Positions 39,689 to 53,421 are shown, numbered from the stretch's first letter. The stretch is 64,000 bases of DNA from Druceiella hillmani (GCA_039881145.1 JAYKKI010000006.1:8316501-8380500), one strand, 5' to 3'. The notes: generated by a model from the sequence alone, not told the origin. Translations and numbers: made by a program.

Positions 39689-39690
<2 letters not shown>
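38500..39690. repeat. Probable unclassified repeat element containing a polypyrimidine tract
   Basis: It begins with a small hairpin ACCGAGC-GAT-GCTCGGT (38504-38520) and ends with a segment of repeat-like text (39480-39690): AATTTCATCATCGTTAGAGC, then GAGAAACCATTTACATATA and AAGAATTGCTCGTTTAATAG. That style of end is common in dispersed arthropod repeats. Between them lies the CT-rich tract listed separately. Long reading frames here translate to Ser/Pro/Phe or FAFAFV repeats and are not genes. No transposase or RT was found. Confidence 0.4.
38590..39460 (+). repeat. ~870 bp polypyrimidine (CT-rich) tract with degenerate TTCGCN hexamers
   Basis: The first ~210 bases are a degenerate hexamer array of TTCGCN/TTCGTN type (for example TTCGCGTTTGCCTTCGTTTT). 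The rest is almost pure C and T (CTTCCCCTTCACC-like). Purines are rare on the plus strand over the whole stretch, in sharp contrast to the AT-rich surroundings. Frames through it are low complexity and should not be taken as proteins. Such tracts can form triplex (H-DNA) structures in principle. Confidence 0.85.
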
Positions 39691-39759
<69 letters not shown>

Positions 39760-39760
39760 G
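39690..39760. repeat. (TA)n microsatellite
   Basis: TA repeat immediately following the end of the repeat element at 38500-39690, at a position where insect repeats often carry simple-sequence tails. Confidence 0.93.
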
Positions 39761-42700
39761 CTAATTCACTTTTCACAGTCTTAAATACGTCTTAAACACC
39801 TAAAATACTATGGAATATAGGATCATCGCTCTTGTCTTAAGTCAAACTATGAGTAATCTAGCAGCAAGGTTTTTCTTCATAATTTTGACTTTTCAGTTTC
39901 ATGTACAAAAGAAAAACATTTTCAGCAATATCTCAAAACCAGCCCTCATATATTACTGGTAAAATATATTTTGTCTCTAACAATTTACCTCAATTAATTA
40001 ATAATCCACACGATTGAAGGAATTAAAAAAATAGAGTATTTAACATCTTGGCCTGAATGTTTAAGAGTGATCATCATTGAATTGTACGCCGGTTAGTATA
40101 GTTAATCACATTTTAAGCATTTACCATAAAGGATTCCTGGAAGAAACGGTTGTGACAGAGAATCACGCAGATAGGTGATTACTTACGTGTGTGGGGGAAG
40201 CCTTGAGCGAGTTAATATTATGTGAAGTAGTTTTGCCAAGTAATCAGTTTTATTAAACTCTATATTTGGATTTGTACTTGTGTACGCATAGAAAATGAGT
40301 CCATTTATTATTCAACTTAAACGTGTATGGCTAAACACTATAGGCTAAACATCAATTATGAGGAACAGGGCAAAAGACGTTTATCGTGCGCTTATTTATT
40401 TATCTGGGCACGTTGTTGTTTTACGCATGTTATAATCTTAGCTTTATTTTCACTATATGGATATTGAAGAGTTGCCTCTAGATAAATCGTGCAATTGCCA
40501 TTTATGTGATTATTTTACCATATTTTAATAAAATAGTGGCTTCTCTTTTAGACATAATAAATTTCTCTCTAATTAATAAATCTTGGAACTATTAATAAAA
40601 CTGTCTTTTTTGTAATAATTATTCCACATGTCTTCCAACATATTATACATGGGTAATTGCTGTAGTAACAGTAAACAAGTTTGTTTCTACATGAGAGGCA
40701 CGGCGAATTATTTAATTTAATTTTTCATTTAAAAGTCTAATCGAGCGGCGTACGTAATTTTATCGATAAGTAACCGGAAATTTTCGGTCCTAACCTTTTT
40801 TTTGTTGTTTTTGGCTGTTTGACTGTTAATTTTAACATTTCAAGTTACTTGTAAATATTTGCTTCAAACTGATATTGCATATTTTTACTACCAGAATAAT
40901 TTTGACGATCTTTTAAGCAATACATGGTTATCTATAACCACATGTTGCTTAAAAACACTCGTAATATAGAAAATTGTTTATATAATTAGAGGAGAAATTT
41001 TAACTAAATTTTAGAGACGTGCATGAGTTAATCTTCGAACAAAATGCCTTCAAAACTTGTTTATTTGCTGCCTTCAACATGGTTATTTTCTTTTATTAGA
41101 AATGTAACAGATTGCATATGATAGCTACGGTCGCGCACGACCTTTGGGGGAGCTTTGCGTCGACTAAAGAAAGTTACTGATATGTACGTAAGATGAAATT
41201 AGTTGCCATTTTTTCATGTTTCCGTGATAAACCTGAAAAACAAACCGTTTACAATACTGACTTCAAGAATACCTTTCATTTCATTTTTGTACAGTTTTTC
41301 ATCTATGCACGAGATATTACAGATTATCAACACGTAACGATAAAGAGACAAATAATAACGGTTAATTTTGTCTATTTATTGCTCACAACACTTTGCAGTT
41401 TATTTGTCTTATCATCCTTGATTTTCTCCGTCCCTTGCGTAATTGTCAAATAAATGGTAAAAACTTTGTCTGGTCAGTATGTAGTCCACTACAATTTATA
41501 TAATTTTTATGCAACATAGATCCACATATCTGCCTGAATTTCACAGGTCTACAAAATTTGAGTTCTTCGATTAATAAATTAAATTTATGCATCAATAAAC
41601 TATGTAACAGAGAAACAATTAATGTGACAATACTTAAAAAATAATTACCAAATATTGGTCTAAAAATATGAAGTAGACAAATATATTATCAAACTATAAG
41701 TTTAAACAAATGAATATAAACCAAAAATATTATACCCATGTGTTAATTAAATTTGTCTCTTCTCGATTTAAAAAAAAAAACAAAATCAGACTTAATTTTA
41801 CACTCTTCACCGCATAGCCAATGTTGCCAAAGCTATTGAATAGAGCTAGCTGAGCAAAACAAAAGTAGAGTGTGAGCAGTTTTGTTTAATTGGTTAACAA
41901 TTATTAATTAATTAATTTATAAAATGTAAGGCTAGGTTCTACTCGTAGTCGGCTAATATTATCTATATTCAAAGAGGAGCATAAAACTTGCTTATATTAT
42001 TGCCAAGCACATTTGTTTTATATAAATATTGTTGGTGCGTATATTATTTTTTCAAATTATTATGAAAACATATAATAAAAAATGTATCTAAACTTTACTA
42101 GGTGAAGCTATATCCAGCGTATACCTGAAATTAATTAGACCGCTGGTGATCAAAGTGTTTGCCTTAATTGTTAAAGTCAAGTACTTCTGTCAGTAGTCGA
42201 ATTTTAAACAAAAGTTGTGCTAAAATACTGAAGTTTAAAAAAATTGGAATGTGAAAACAATGTATCATTTTTTTATAATAAATTGCACTCTTATCACCTA
42301 CTCTGCGATAGTCGATTTAAAATAGTGTCCTTAAGTAAGTAAATCTCAAAACTCTAACTTATCATACATGCCACAAAACTCTGTATATTTTCTGCCTATA
42401 TACGTTCTCTTCATTTATCCATGGGGGTAGTCACTTTCCGTAACGGACAATTTAGTGTTAATCATTTGGCAAACTACTTCTTTCAATGTTTTCAAAAATT
42501 CTTTGTTTGCTTCAACATCATCTCCACACTTTTAGTACGTTTATATATAATCCCATCCTCACTATTCTATCATCACACCTTTTTCTATTTGATTTGAAGT
42601 TAAGGTCACAGTTGATCGTGAAAATTTGACTAAATGTAAAAAAAATGTTCTGTCGAGTACATTTTTACATTCGTTTCGAAATAATTTATAGCCAAAAAGA

Positions 42701-45700
42701 GTATTAACGTAAGCAATATGCGAAGGTCCTCATTAAACTATTTTGCTTTTATACAATTCGCACCAATGAGTTTGAATTTAAAATCTTATCAAAGTTCTTA
42801 ATAAAATGAGTGTTAGACCAACAGAGTTGAAATTAATATGAAATGAAAATTTTCAATTAATATTCCATTTCATATTATGGCAAGATTTATCAAATACGCC
42901 GAAGAACAGGTGTCGCAACATATTAATTGTTTTCTATAAAATAATTATTATTTCCATATAATTGCCATATAATATATCTCACATTTCTAAACCACCAACG
43001 TTTATATCCGTCGTTTTTAAGAAGTAAGAAGGAAGCGACCCGACGTGAAACTAACTGGTTACTGGCAATTGCGTACATGCAGTCGTTGTTAGCTTGTTTT
43101 GCTTACGTTGTTTTTTGGCATCACCGGTACATTTCAATTTCTCGATCCTGGATTGTTTATAAACCTCTGCTGTTTGTTGTTCTCGCTTTGTGATGGGACT
43201 GCTGTCGTTCAAATCTCTTTAACTGCCATACATCAGCTATGTGTATTGAATTTCGAGTTAAATTTTTCTTCTGCTTTTTGAACTCATTACGAGAAATGGA
43301 AGATCGAAGAAGAGAGAAAATGGCATTTGCTGAAATTCACTTAAACAGCACCTCTCATTTATCGTTTTCTTTCGATCCGTTGGACTTTATTGAGGACAGT
43401 AGACTTTGAGCTTTAATGATTATTTTTTACTTTAATTATGAATATTGAATTTTTTTTCATATAATAGGCTACGTGATAAAAATCAAGATCTGCCAAAAAT
43501 ATAATATCGGATACAATAACATTTATATACTTATGAGATTTTCTAAGATTAACAAACGTGGAAACCTGAAAAAGATTTTAATTCAGCTATTTTCTTAGTA
43601 AAATATTGTGCGATATATATACTGAGATGGGACTTCTAATAATGATCCATTTTTATATTACAAAAAAGAGCTACTTGCTCAATATATTAATTAGGTATTC
43701 GTCAACGGTACTATTTTAAAAAGTTCTCCTTAAAATTGGTATCGTCAAATTAAAATAAACTGACATTCCCCACTCCAGGCCCACAAAAATTATTATTTTA
43801 TTTGCGGGACACAGTATACGCTTTTAAATGAAAACTCCAGAATATGAATTGAAATAGCATGAAAAAAATTTCATCTACGTCATATACGTCAAGAGACATC
43901 TACTCAAACAACGTGATATAAAATTGGTAGTTTTACAAATGACAAAAATGGCTGGGGCGATCAGACCAGTATACATAAATGAACAATATAATTTTTATAT
44001 ACTATATTATTATTTGTCATTTATTTTATGTCTTATACTTATTTTATTTATTACTTTGCATGTAAAATGTCTACTGATGTTCAACAACAGAACACAATGT
44101 TAGTAAGTGGAATAAAAATAAAAATTGAATTTGAATTAAAAATTCTGCAATAATTGAAAGGTCGTATTAGAAACCTTAAGAAAGTCTTGTAGTAGAAAAA
44201 AAACACTTCGCTGCGTAAATTAAAAAAAGCTGCGTCTTTGGTTTTTTCAAAATAAGCTTTTCTCTGATAAATGTTTTTTTTTATTTCTTGTCAGTACTGG
44301 TTCTCATATACTGAACTGTGATTAATAATATGGAGATGAGCTTTACAATTTTTTTTCAAAACAACCTTGAATAGTCAGTTTTCTAATTATACAAAACTAT
44401 TCATCTTAAAAATAGTGGTTAAGTCAATTCCTCGGGAAAGAGATTTAATATTGAATTATATCTGCTTGCATATTTTGCTTCTATCAAATCTATCTAATCG
44501 TAAATGCAACAAGTTCTCCTCTTATAATCTATGTTGTAATCGAACATAATGTTCAACAGAACGTTCCGAACAGAACGTTCTCAATAATGAATAATTCGAA
44601 AAATATTTACTGAAATAAGCAACGTTCATCTTAAGTTATGAAACACTTTTCATAGTCAGGATATTATAACGATTTTAAACAAATAATTTCTGCAGATTTT
44701 ATTAACATTAAAGCAGTTAATTAGGTCGAAAATGTGTACATACAATTATAAAAATTAATGGCATAAAGTAATTTTGTGAAACTGCCCGCGGCTTGCTCAT
44801 CCTAATTTATTTAAGGTAACATTTTCTAAGGTATTTTCAAGGTAACATTTTCTTCAACAATAATGTTTTAATCTCAAACACAGCTTTGACCGCAATAATA
44901 CACCTGTTAAATACGGGTAGACCTACCACCATACACTTAAACACTACTATCGCTCCGTATACGTTTAGGGTTTATTTAATTGGCATAGTAAGTCAGCTTA
45001 ATAAAATCCAAAGAATAAAGCAAGTCTATAATAATCAATACTATCGTTTTCGCATATCATGCCATCCCCCAGTTTACTATTATAATATACACTAATTCAA
45101 TTTTAAAGCGAAGGCTAAACGTTCCGCAATTTACACGCAGAATCATCATAAAGAAATGTGTTGCGACGCTACTAACTCCATATTCCGCTTTGAATATTGA
45201 CGATTGTATTATATCGCAGAAAAAATGTCATTCTTTTAATTTAGTGAGTTTTTTAAAGTTTTTTTTCCGGGAAATTTCCTTTATGATAAAGGAATATTAA
45301 AATTTAATAATTCTTTTGTAATTCCAAAAAAAACAGTTATTTCAAAACAATGAAAGTCCGATCAATAAATGATATAGATTATATTCTCACATTGTCAAGA
45401 AAATTAATCATTTAAACAACAGCCTATATATACGTTCATGGTTAAATAAAATTTCTGTGAAATTAGTTACAAAACCTTAATATTATTTATCGTGTTCAGA
45501 TTTAGAATCATGGTGGTGAGCTGTTGTTTTTAGTTACGCTAATAGTTTTTGGTTTATCTTTTACAATAAACGAACTGTGGAAGGTGTAGGGTATTGTGAT
45601 ATTGCCGTTTTAATGAAAGATAATATTAAGTTACAGACTAAATCTAAAATGGAAAACAAATTCATTGCCATATAAAGTAATTGATTGATAAAGAACGCGT

Positions 45701-46969
45701 TACAAATGTGATGTATGCAATTTTCACTTCTGTTGTATGCAATAGGTGATCGCAACTGTTGAAGCAAATTTATAAAACGCAATATCAAGGACATCGAAGA
45801 CTTGAATAAAAATAAGATTTACGTTCCAGTGCACACATATGTTATGTAATGGTCAACAAAACCAATGTACATAAATACATTTGGAAATAGAATTTGGAAA
45901 ATCCATTCCTTGTTCTCTAATAATATTAACCGCGTAGAGATTAGAGATGGAATATAGTTGTAACATGAGTACTTAAAACAGATTGAATGGATTCTCGTTC
46001 AATGAAAGTGATAAAAAATTAATTTTATTTGGTGTTAATTATAATTAAATAAAACGTATCTAGGACAGTTAAAAAATAGATGAAAGGAACATGTTTGGAA
46101 ATGCAAATGCTACTGAATATAAAGGATTGGAGAAATTGAAATGGGAATATAGAGCAAAAATCATAACATCGGTGAAAGAAAACATAAAGTCGGAAAAAAT
46201 GAAAACAATGATATATTAATGGAAGAAATGAAACGTGTATGTAAATGTATTAAAATTATCGCAAATATTTGAAAGACTATTTAATTTTCAATCATTACAC
46301 TTATTTGGTAACAAGTACATTTCTAATAACTTTCTTTTTCATTATTTTGAAGTTTCGAGGTTTCGTAGGGAGACGTTTGAGGGAATTATTTTAAAAGCAT
46401 AAACAAAGGGATATATGGTGATTAACTATTAAACCTATTATAATACATTTCAAGTCTCTGTGTCTAGGATTTCTGAATAAATGTTTGGCTAATTTTAGTA
46501 AAATTTTTAGAAACTGTCTTATAAAAAATTCTAAAATAAATAGTTTTAAATTCCTTACATATCACTCTTTCATTCAGGATATTAAAGAATAAATATCTTT
46601 CCTAACGCTTTTGAGATATACACGAGTTAAAAACGGGGAGAAAATGAATTACATATAGATGTAGACGGGCAGAAGAACGACCGCGTAAATCTCACAAGGT
46701 CGTTTTTTTCCTTTTTAGGTATATTACTTTGAAAATTACAGTAAAATTTAGAATCGTGATAACCGAATGGGGGAGTAGAAAGAAAAGGTGGCGGAAAGAA
46801 AAATTTTCCTTAGGTACAAATTGTACCCTGCGAAAATAGAAAAATAATTTAATTTTGAAATGATTTTATTTGGAAAAATATTATTTTTAAATTTTCTTAT
46901 TCTACTCAATAAAATACTACTCTCGACAGCATTACTGTGCTCCATAATATTATATTCAAACCAGAAGCG
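39761..46969. other. Long intergenic stretch, no gene recognised
   Basis: Frames up to 86 codons (41193-41453) show no motif. The segment 43020-43330 is GC-richer with a 60-codon frame, also unrecognised. Small duplication AAGGTAACATTTTCT at ~44813 and ~44840. Confidence 0.5.
44551..44583. repeat. Repeated palindrome AGAACGTTC
   Basis: GAACGTTC occurs twice within about 22 bases with a further GAAC between. It superficially resembles a heat-shock element (alternating GAA/TTC), but the middle unit is one base out of register. Confidence 0.3.
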
Positions 46970-47115
46970 AAACTAATCCAACATAAACTATCCCAGCTTA
47001 AACTTACCTGACTTAGCCAAACTCAGATTGACCGATCCTAACCCAAACTGATCAAACCTATATAATGCAACGTAAACTCAATATAAACCAACATTTAATA
47101 TAACCCAGGGTAAGT
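46970..47115 (-). repeat. CCTAACC-rich island, opposite orientation
   Basis: The plus strand carries CTTAAACTTACCTGACTTAG, CCGATCCTAACCCAAACTGA and similar AACCTA/CCTAA variants. On the minus strand this reads as the same GTTAGG/GTTTGGGTTAGG theme as 7870-8100. It is degenerate and non-coding. Confidence 0.4.
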
Positions 47116-47809
47116 AATAATATTTTTTGGGTTATTGGAGAGCATTAGAGGGAGGAAATTATAAATGCTGAAAATTAATTTTCTTTCCCTTTAGGAAAAA
47201 CTGGATTTTAAAAAATCATTTCAAATTAATCTATATCTACCAAATTTCATCAGTGAAAGTTTCATGCAAATTGATTTAGTTTTTTTGCAGTGCTTAAACA
47301 AACAGATAAATAGGTAAATAAAGTACGGACATGCAAAAAAACGTCTCTTACTAAATATTCGAAGAGGGCAAAATGTAACCTAAAGGTTAATTTAAACTCT
47401 TCGCAATATTCCAGTGAGAGTTTTATTCAAATATGCGTTGCAATTTTTGCGTGATATTCGAACTAATGCATATACAGACCGTAATTTTGGAAAAATGCAT
47501 TTTGTATATACATATTTAGCATAGCTGAAAATGGAAAAATACTGATAGACAAAATGAATTATTGCAATCCAAATTTGTATAGAAATATGAATTAACAATA
47601 ATTATTAACATCGTTGATTTAGAAGTTTACGAATATTGTTGAATAGGTCATTTTTAAAATTATACTGTTAGACTTATTAATGCGGCAGATTGTAATATTT
47701 TGACATACTCATTCATCAAAATAAACACGGTTCAAGCAAAAATTGATTCAAACATTTGTAGGTATCGTACTTCAATTTTTATGTTTTGTGTGGAGGGTGA
47801 AATATCGAA

Positions 47810-48060
47810 AGTAATGAATCTTCTCTGTGAAACGCTATTATTGTGCAACGGTAGCGTAATGAACTAGAACAGAACACGCGTAACGTGAATTAACACTTCT
47901 CTCCCATGAGTACTGGTTGTAATAAGTTGTTATACTTTGGCTGCAAATAGTTAGTAGAAAGTATGTAATTCAAAAATGTTAAGAACCAAACGCCTGATAG
48001 AAAACTGAGGATCTCACATTCAGCCAACGATGAAAAATAGTAAAGCGACGTCTTACACGA
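47810..48060. repeat. Homologous 3' flank of Gr pseudogene 3
   Basis: This is the counterpart of 15480-15700 at nearly the same distance from the Gr exon 3 relic. The shared blocks are GTGCAACGG, GAACTAGAACAGAA, CTTCTCTCC and GAGTACTGG. The sequence is non-coding, and no conserved element beyond common descent is evident. Confidence 0.5.
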
Positions 48061-48926
48061 TTGTTTAATTTTTAATTCAATATTTTTGTGTTTTTTTCAA
48101 ACTACTTTCCATGGTCTATTTCTAAAAAAATAATTTATGCTCGTTCGTTTTTATTTATTTACTTTCACAGACGCAAGGCAAAATATATAGTTGGTTTTGA
48201 CTCTAGAGCAATCCCCCTGAGCCAACAAACAATAAATTTTATAAGAATATGAGGCGTAGGCATAATTAAAATGGGCCATAACTTTTTTTCTGTTGACGAA
48301 TTGTCCAATAACGGCAATAATAAAGACCAAATTATCTGGAAAGCTTAATTGAAATAAAACGTTTTTTTTCTCAAAAGAGTTGTTACATTCAGTTTCATAC
48401 TAAATATGAATTTTGTACGTGTAATATTATTATGAGGATAGAAAAATTTTGAAAACTTGAAAACAATGAATTACATAAATTTAATTCATACTCAGACATT
48501 ACATTTTATCTTACGTACATAGTATACAAGACAGAAAATTCTTAAAAAGATTTACATAATAAATTTAGCTAGGTTTAAACGTGTTTTATATAAGCACAGA
48601 ATTTTGTAGGTATGTATATGTGAATAACGTGTATTGGTGAGTCCATGTTTCGCACATTCTGTGTCTTTAATGTTGAGTGCGATTTTAATCTACAATTATT
48701 TTGTCGTAATGCTTACTAACTAGTGATTTTTCTGTCAATAGTAAGGGAGATGTCAATGTTTATGTTGCAGTTCGTATTTATTTTGAAACGAATTTCCTAA
48801 CCCGGACTACATAGAGCATACGACATTGAAGACGTCGATTACTCGACCAGGCCCAAAATTTTTCGCACGTTGGAACTAACTATGTTCTTGTTTTTTTTAC
48901 CCTTATTTATTTATATTCGACCCCGG

Positions 48927-48985
48927 AGAAAAATCATGATTTCTTTTCTGCACAAAAATGGCAGAAAAGAAATCATGATTTTTCT
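48927..48985. repeat. Perfect 25 bp inverted repeat, 9-base loop
   Basis: The left arm (48927-48951, starting AGAAAAATCATGATTTC) and right arm (48961-48985) are exact reverse complements around ACAAAAATG. Each arm also holds the palindrome AATCATGATT. It lies about 210 bases past the exon 3 relic of Gr pseudogene 3. The exactness implies recent origin or template-switch repair. Confidence 0.9.
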
Positions 48986-49196
48986 ATTTCAAATGTTATT
49001 ACCTATTAAAATCACTTTAATTATTTTTAACATCTTACTTAAAATTCATTCAGCTAACGGATTTTGCCGAGTCAATTTCAATAGAATAATTATTTACCAT
49101 ATTTGTTTCAATGTTTGCTAAATTGCTGAAAATAGTATTATAACGTCTATTTCAATATTAAGTAGCTGATATTTGAGTTGGTGGTTTCTAGGAAAT

Positions 49197-52100
49197 TTAA
49201 TTTATTTTACCGTTGTAAAATTTAATGAATTCTGTGGCGTATGTAGAAGCAACAACGATCAAACGGAAAGTGAAGTTGAGCGCCCGAACGAAAGTGCCTC
49301 GCACTGTAAAAGTCTTGATAATATATAAAACTGTCTTGATAATATATAATAAACGAAAAATTATTATGGTAAAAAATAAGCGTAAAAATGCAAAGAAATA
49401 AACAAAAAGTTTATTGCACGAGTTATATAATTTTACTTAATAAAATTAATGGAATGAAAAGAAAATTAAAAACAAATAATAATATAACATTTTATTAATT
49501 ATATATGTATGTTTTTCCTACATATACAAATATATGTGTGTATTAATAACTACGCGTTGACTTGACAACGGAAAAATTATTACTGAAAGCAAAGTAAGTA
49601 AAATAAATATTTTCATTATTTGAAATAAAACACCGAGAATGACAAAAACTTCAATCTGCTGAACAAGTAGTGAGAAAAGGTAAATATAGAAGTATCAAAT
49701 TACAAATGTTTAAGACATTGTAATTCCCGGCGAAACATACAGACACATCGGAATAATTATTGTCTAAAGTAAAGTTACGGGTATCCTAAACTTTCTAGGA
49801 TTATTGTTACTCAAACCAGATTGGTATAAAAACAATAGAATTTATTCTTGCCCACCAAGGTCAACAGCACTATACATTCTAAATATAAAGTCAAAATTAG
49901 GTGTTCCTATCCCGGTTGCGATGAGAGCTATGTTGAAAAATTTTACTTATAGTGGTAACGTACTTATCTCACCAGGATATCACATAATAATAAAATTCGT
50001 ACTGGTAAAATAGACTAAATTAGGATATATATTGGTAGACTCGGCATAGTACGTATTCTCCATTACTATCGTCATAATTGGTTCTTAACGGTAACCTCCT
50101 CAAAGTCCCTTGGTTCACAATCTTTTCTTTAAAGTGACTCATTCAAATGGTATTGCTGGGGATATGAACCAATCTAAAGTATGCAATTGTACAAATCTGT
50201 GTTTATACTGTCGTTCGAATTCAAGTGTTCAGCAATTCAGTACTATTATGACAAGATTTTTTTCATATACTTTATGTAGCTTATTCTAGAGTAAAATAAT
50301 CCAGTAGTCATTTAATTACAACTTTAAGGGTATTGACTACCACAAATATGTTATCACGTTGATTCACAAAAAATTGGCGCATTAGAGCAAGTATTAAAGT
50401 TTGTGAGACTTGACGACTAAAATTTATTTAAAACATCTTATCCCCAATTTAATAGAGAAGAAGGTTAGGGCGAAGATGTTTTAAAATATATAAATATTAT
50501 TGATCAGAGCAGTGTTGCTATGTTAACATAAAATACATATGTAAATGAATACCAGACATATCGGAATGGATCCCCGACCACTTAACGAAACTTTTTAATG
50601 GAACTCATAAATATATATCAATGAACTTTTTAACGCAACTCAATAGATGGAAAAATCTACGTTTACTATCGGGTTATTCAAGTTTAGTAAAGGTTTATCA
50701 CTATGTAACTGGCAGAAAAATTACGATCATAAATATCATTAATGCACTACGTTATTTTCTTAATTTCGTTTTTCTGTGCTGCACTCTGCTGTGTCTGTTA
50801 TGATATCTTGTTTGAGATTGATGTGTATGTAAAACTTTGCCCCCGAACGGAATCTTTAATATTTCAGCCTCCTTAAATATATGTATATAAGATGAACGAA
50901 GGCTGGTTATTAAATTTTTAACATATATTAAGAAGAGAACTGTTTATGCAACATTTAAATAAGCATATGTAAAACTCGTGTCATGGAATATTTGCCGAAA
51001 TTACGTTTGCCAAAGTTTGCTTGTAGTCCTTGAAAGTAATACTTCTTTCAGTTTTACCACTCTCAGAGAAAAAGCATGCGTTACGGATGATCATTATGCT
51101 GAAACACAATAGTGAAATAAAATTTATTAATGTAACGTTTAATGTATGCTGTAAAATGTTAAACCATTCTTGTATTTCCTTTAAAAAACCCTATGTGGTA
51201 TATTTTATAATAGTCTAAATTATTTTTCATTTCCTGTCGTGATATTTTAGGCATTAGAATTACGAGATTTCCACACTCAACATAAATTTCGAAGAATTGT
51301 TTCAAGATTTGTAACGAAATTTTTATGTTACATGTGATTGCTTAGAACTCTGAGAAGTGCAAAGTAAGTGAAGTGCAGATAAAGTAATGTTGGTGGAATA
51401 GTGTATTTTTAATAGTATAACTCTGCGTAACTAATAATATTTTATGAGCATTCTTTACCATAAGAAAAATATTTGATCTCGCTAATTATTTAGTTTATTA
51501 GACTCGACTCGAATCGACTAGTGGACTAGCGATTGAATTGCTAATATTGTTTCCATACGCCATAGATTTCCCAGGAGAAAATTAATAATATCCTTCATAT
51601 CCCACCGCCAGCCTAGTATTACCTTCCCGGCACCAAATTCAGGTTTTGGCTTTTGAAATTTCGGTTTGCCTGATTCCATTATTGGTGTTTCCACGTTTAA
51701 TAAATATATGTATGTCACCTTCTTTTTAACAGCAGGTATTAATTGCTTCTGTCAATAAAAATAACGTTTGAATTTTTTCAAAATTTTTAACGTATATTTA
51801 CGCAAAAAGTGCTTGACGGCATAATTCATTTAAGGCCTTAGCGCTAAATATCACAAGGAATAAGCATAAGCATACCTTAGCTTATTTCTAAATGACAGTA
51901 AACAATCCTGGAATTTTCGGCGATCTTTGAAATGTTATCAAATAATTTCAAAACAAGCACCATAATGGTCCGTAGTAGTGAAGAACTAATAATATATTAG
52001 TACCGATATGTTACTCCGCATTGAAATAGTTCAACAGATGAAAGAATATATTACCTTAAAAATTGAAATATGTTAGGTCATAGTTTTCAGTAACTGAAAT

Positions 52101-53395
52101 GAATTATAAATATATTAATCGATATAAACTCGACTGTATTAATTGTTTTCTGAATATAAATAATCAGGAAACGAGTAAGACAGTTGATTTTAGCACGACT
52201 TGATCCAATTTGAATTACTTTCAACAGAGCAAAATCCGATGCAATGAAAATGGCTGTAATATTAAAAATATAGAAAACAGGAAAAAAATTCTGAACGAAT
52301 TTTATTCAATTATAAATGGGGCCATATTAACCGGATTGGCTGGTTAAGCTTGGCGGTAATCTATTGTACTATGGTTACATACATGGCGGAAACATTATCA
52401 GAAACTTAAAAGAAAAAGTACAATATTTAAACGAAAGGACAAACAATTGGAAGAAAAGAAACTATCACAAAGCAAAAATGCCCGTGGTACGTAATTCTAA
52501 TAATTACATGGCAATGGTAACAGCGATTATAATAAGATTCGAACGATTGTCAGGGTATTTCTTCAACATGTCTCGGTTTGCACAGCATAAGTCTTACAAA
52601 CCACACTGTTGGCGTGGCATATACCTATAAATGTGAACTGCAATAAGGTGAAAAATTAAAGTTATAAGACATAGATTTACATAGCCAAATACTACAATAG
52701 AGAATACGGTTGGAATACAAACATTTAATTTTTAACCTTCTCCAAAACAAACATGGGGACTGTCTTAATAATAGAAAAAAAAGAAAGGGTGTCTTATTTC
52801 CTAATACCGGAAAAAATGTATGTGTGTGTGTGTGTGTGTGTGTTTATCTAATTCTGGTTATTTTAATTCACCAGTTGAAAGAGAAAAACAACGTTTTGGC
52901 ACTCTAATTGTATGAAATTAAATATTTCTGCAATCAATCTATTATCTAGAATACAAGTTTACCCCGAGTAAGCTTGTATTGTAGGTATTGTGTCAATGAT
53001 TTTGAATCTCAAAAGGTTAACAAACATTTACGAAAATTTCCATGACGATACGAAATGTAATTATGAGTGTCATTAGCATAAAACTTATTATTCTCACGTT
53101 GATGTAAAGTTCAAGTTTTTTTAATGAATATGAACTTCATGTAACTGTTAGTAGTAATTCTGTAAATTTTGTTGAACAAATTATAAGATACGAAATTCGT
53201 TAAGGTTATAGAAATGACTACAGTAAATAAAGTCATAGAATCCACTACCGTAACTGTTATATCCAAAGAACTATCACGTAAATAAAGAGAGTTGGTTGGA
53301 GTGAATGTAAAAAATAAAACATGTAGGAAATCATACGTTTTATAATTGTATCCACATTTATTCAATCCTACTAAACAATCTTTTGTGAAGCAAGA
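49197..53395 (-). pseudogene. Gustatory receptor pseudogene 3 (right copy, truncated)
   Basis: Exon 1 relic is about 52850-53395. It opens SCFTKDCLVGLNK and continues NYKTYDF..SLYLRDSSLDIT, aligning residue by residue with the intact Gr ([25 protein letters not shown]). It then frameshifts near KLELYINVRIISF and ends with FNFIQLE just before a (TG)n tract at 52818-52843. The part of exon 1 matching intact residues ~193-251 is missing. Exon 2 is 50996-51149, again 154 bp and open (LINFISLLCF), but its donor reads TTTCG|GCAAATA instead of GTAAGTA. Exon 3 is 49197-49312 and keeps TFTVRGTFVRALNFTF and STYATEFIKF. Its first third is lost at a short duplication (49313-49350). Intron 2 and the 3' flank also match the intact copy. 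No functional product is expected. Confidence 0.82.
52818..52843. repeat. (TG)n microsatellite at the truncation of Gr pseudogene 3 exon 1
   Basis: Twelve to thirteen TG units. Gr homology stops within a few bases of it, so it marks or caused the break. Confidence 0.93.
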
Positions 53396-53401
53396 TACTT
53401 A

Positions 53402-53421
53402 ATCATCATCATCATCATCAT
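53402..53421. repeat. (ATC)n microsatellite at the 5' edge of Gr pseudogene 3
   Basis: Six ATC units directly beyond the last recognisable exon 1 codons. Read on the minus strand it is (TGA)n, as at the 3' tail of RTE-like LINEs, so it may mark an insertion. Confidence 0.85.

Noticed and set aside
44551..44583. Heat-shock element
   Set aside because: GAA/TTC units are present, but the spacing is out of register and no gene lies downstream.
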